Part shown: positions 5,076 to 5,686 of the stretch, one piece after another
How the letters are laid out: each line of letters starts with the position of its first letter
Numbering within the stretch: the stretch's first letter is position 1
Notes under the pieces: model-generated
Told to the model about the DNA's origin: nothing
What the model saw: the letters and a program-made list of their open reading frames with translations, nothing else
Database searches by the model: none
NCBI GenBank assembly: GCA_003164415.1
Contig: PLTK01000062.1
Span: 1-5,686, forward strand
Reading direction: 5' to 3'
DNA: 5,686 nucleotides
Source of the DNA: Methanobacterium sp.
Lineage (GTDB): Archaea; Methanobacteriota; Methanobacteria; Methanobacteriales; Methanobacteriaceae
Position numbers and translations under genes: made by a program

Positions 5076-5686
5076 TTACCCAAAATACTCATCAATCATT
5101 TCTAACAGCTTTTTCTCCTGAGCAACTGAGTAAGCATCAGAAGTGTGAGTAGAATAAGCAGCGTAAGCAGAATAATAAGCATCAGCAGCTGTATCAGCAG
5201 GAGCGACATTGTGGGCAGCATTAACAGCAGCTGCATGGGCAGCGGCACCGGCACCGGCAGCCGTATGGGCATGGGAAGCAGCAATATCGGAAGCTGCAGC
5301 AGCTTCAGCAACACTCGCGACATCTCGAGCAGCATCATGGGCATCAACAGCAGCCATAGCAGCAGCCATAGCAGAAGTAGCAGTATGAGCAGCATAAGCA
5401 GCGGCGGCAGTAGCATTGGCCCAAGCAGCAGCATTAGCAGTAGTTGTAGTCATAGAAGCAGCAATGACAGCGGCTAAAGCACGGCCAGCAGCACCGCTAG
5501 CAGCACTAGCAGCACCGTAGGCAGTATTTTGCTCTTTGATTAGCTCATCTATCTTGATTTTTCCATCAAGATACTCTTCGGATGCTTGTATGCAATCACT
5601 AGCTCTATTGTCTTTTGGATATTTCTTTTCGTAGTATTTGAGACTATCTTTAGCACACCATATTGCAAATCTTTGAAGAACTATCT
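5076..5686 (-). CDS. alanine-rich Imm-5-like putative immunity protein, 5' end outside the window
   Basis: 202 residues are visible, from an incomplete codon at the right edge to the TAA at 5078-5076; the frame is still open at the edge, so the start lies outside. The first part, FAIWCAKDSLKYYEKKYPKD (residues 6-25 of the visible part) followed by NRASDCIQASEEYLDGKIKI, matches the pattern of Imm-5 putative immunity proteins: a hydrophobic WA-x-DCAE-like helix, a Y/H-P-x-D-x-R turn, then an AxEAARAWxxGEI-like helix. In that family an Ala-rich helical stretch follows, as here (about residues 53-188), where the last 125 residues hold 52 alanines, with scattered Tyr, His, Trp, Asp and Thr. It closes with a charged tail, EKKLLEMIDEYFG. 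Imm-5 was predicted by others to protect against polymorphic toxins; the activity of this protein is unknown. The Ala tract is longer than usual. An internal ATG at 5453 is not a credible start because the conserved part lies upstream. No toxin gene is visible. Confidence 0.8.
   Translation of the reverse strand, partial: IVLQRFAIWCAKDSLKYYEKKYPKDNRASDCIQASEEYLDGKIKIDELIKEQNTAYGAASAASGAAGRALAAVIAASMTTTTANAAAWANATAAAAYAAHTATSAMAAAMAAVDAHDAARDVASVAEAAAASDIAASHAHTAAGAGAAAHAAAVNAAHNVAPADTAADAYYSAYAAYSTHTSDAYSVAQEKKLLEMIDEYFG
5118..5522 (-). repeat. low-complexity GCT/GCA alanine-codon tract
   Basis: The coding region here is dominated by alanine codons, seen on the plus strand as repeated AGC and GCAGC words. 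It is much richer in G and C than the rest of the window. The repetition is imperfect and follows the protein, so it is coding low complexity rather than a separate element. It produces long spurious open frames in the other frames and on the opposite strand. Confidence 0.7.

Noticed and set aside
5102..5477. Long open frames on both strands within the alanine tract, giving Leu-rich or Ser-rich proteins
   Set aside because: They are by-products of the repeated GCT/GCA codons; the frame that continues upstream into the Imm-5-like part is the real one.
1..5686. CRISPR array, insertion sequence ends or attachment site
   Set aside because: No regularly spaced direct repeats, no terminal inverted repeats with target duplications, and no tRNA gene were seen by eye.

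Overview
The window is AT-rich and reads as DNA of a methanogenic archaeon, most likely of the Methanobacterium/Methanobacteriales group. The evidence is a type II methionine aminopeptidase with archaeal sequence features, an eight-helix membrane protein resembling the DUF5518 type common in these methanogens, archaeal TATA boxes of the form (C/T)TTATATA, and Shine-Dalgarno sites matching archaeal 16S rRNA (GGAGGT, AGGAGATGAT). The lineage is inferred from family resemblance; no rRNA or other marker gene is present.

Layout, left to right. Bases 1-111 hold a stop-terminated open frame that may be the tail of a gene entering from the left. Bases 159-965 (+) encode a membrane protein made of two four-helix repeats. 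After an AT-rich spacer, 1339-2271 (+) encode methionine aminopeptidase, with every metal and catalytic residue present and an unusual acidic insert. The convergent spacer 2272-2775 has no gene but contains a notable hairpin with an alternative pairing partner. Next comes a two-gene minus-strand operon: a TetR-type repressor (4292 down to 3672) overlapping by ATGA an alpha/beta-hydrolase-fold protein (3675 down to 2776). A perfect 14-bp palindrome covers the upstream edge of the operon's TATA box, so the operon is probably autorepressed. The hydrolase-fold protein has Ala instead of Ser at the nucleophile elbow.

The right part is accessory in character. Bases 4387-4667 show nothing clear. Bases 4668-4873 (-) carry a small broken ORF behind a near-perfect ribosome binding site, apparently split by one frameshift. 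From 5076 to the right edge (-) lies an alanine-rich protein whose N-terminal part resembles Imm-5 putative immunity proteins; its start is beyond the window and no partner toxin is visible.

The strongest leads are the Ser-to-Ala hydrolase in a self-regulated operon, the hairpin element at 2451-2508, and the immunity-like gene next to a decayed small gene. None by itself establishes a new system.
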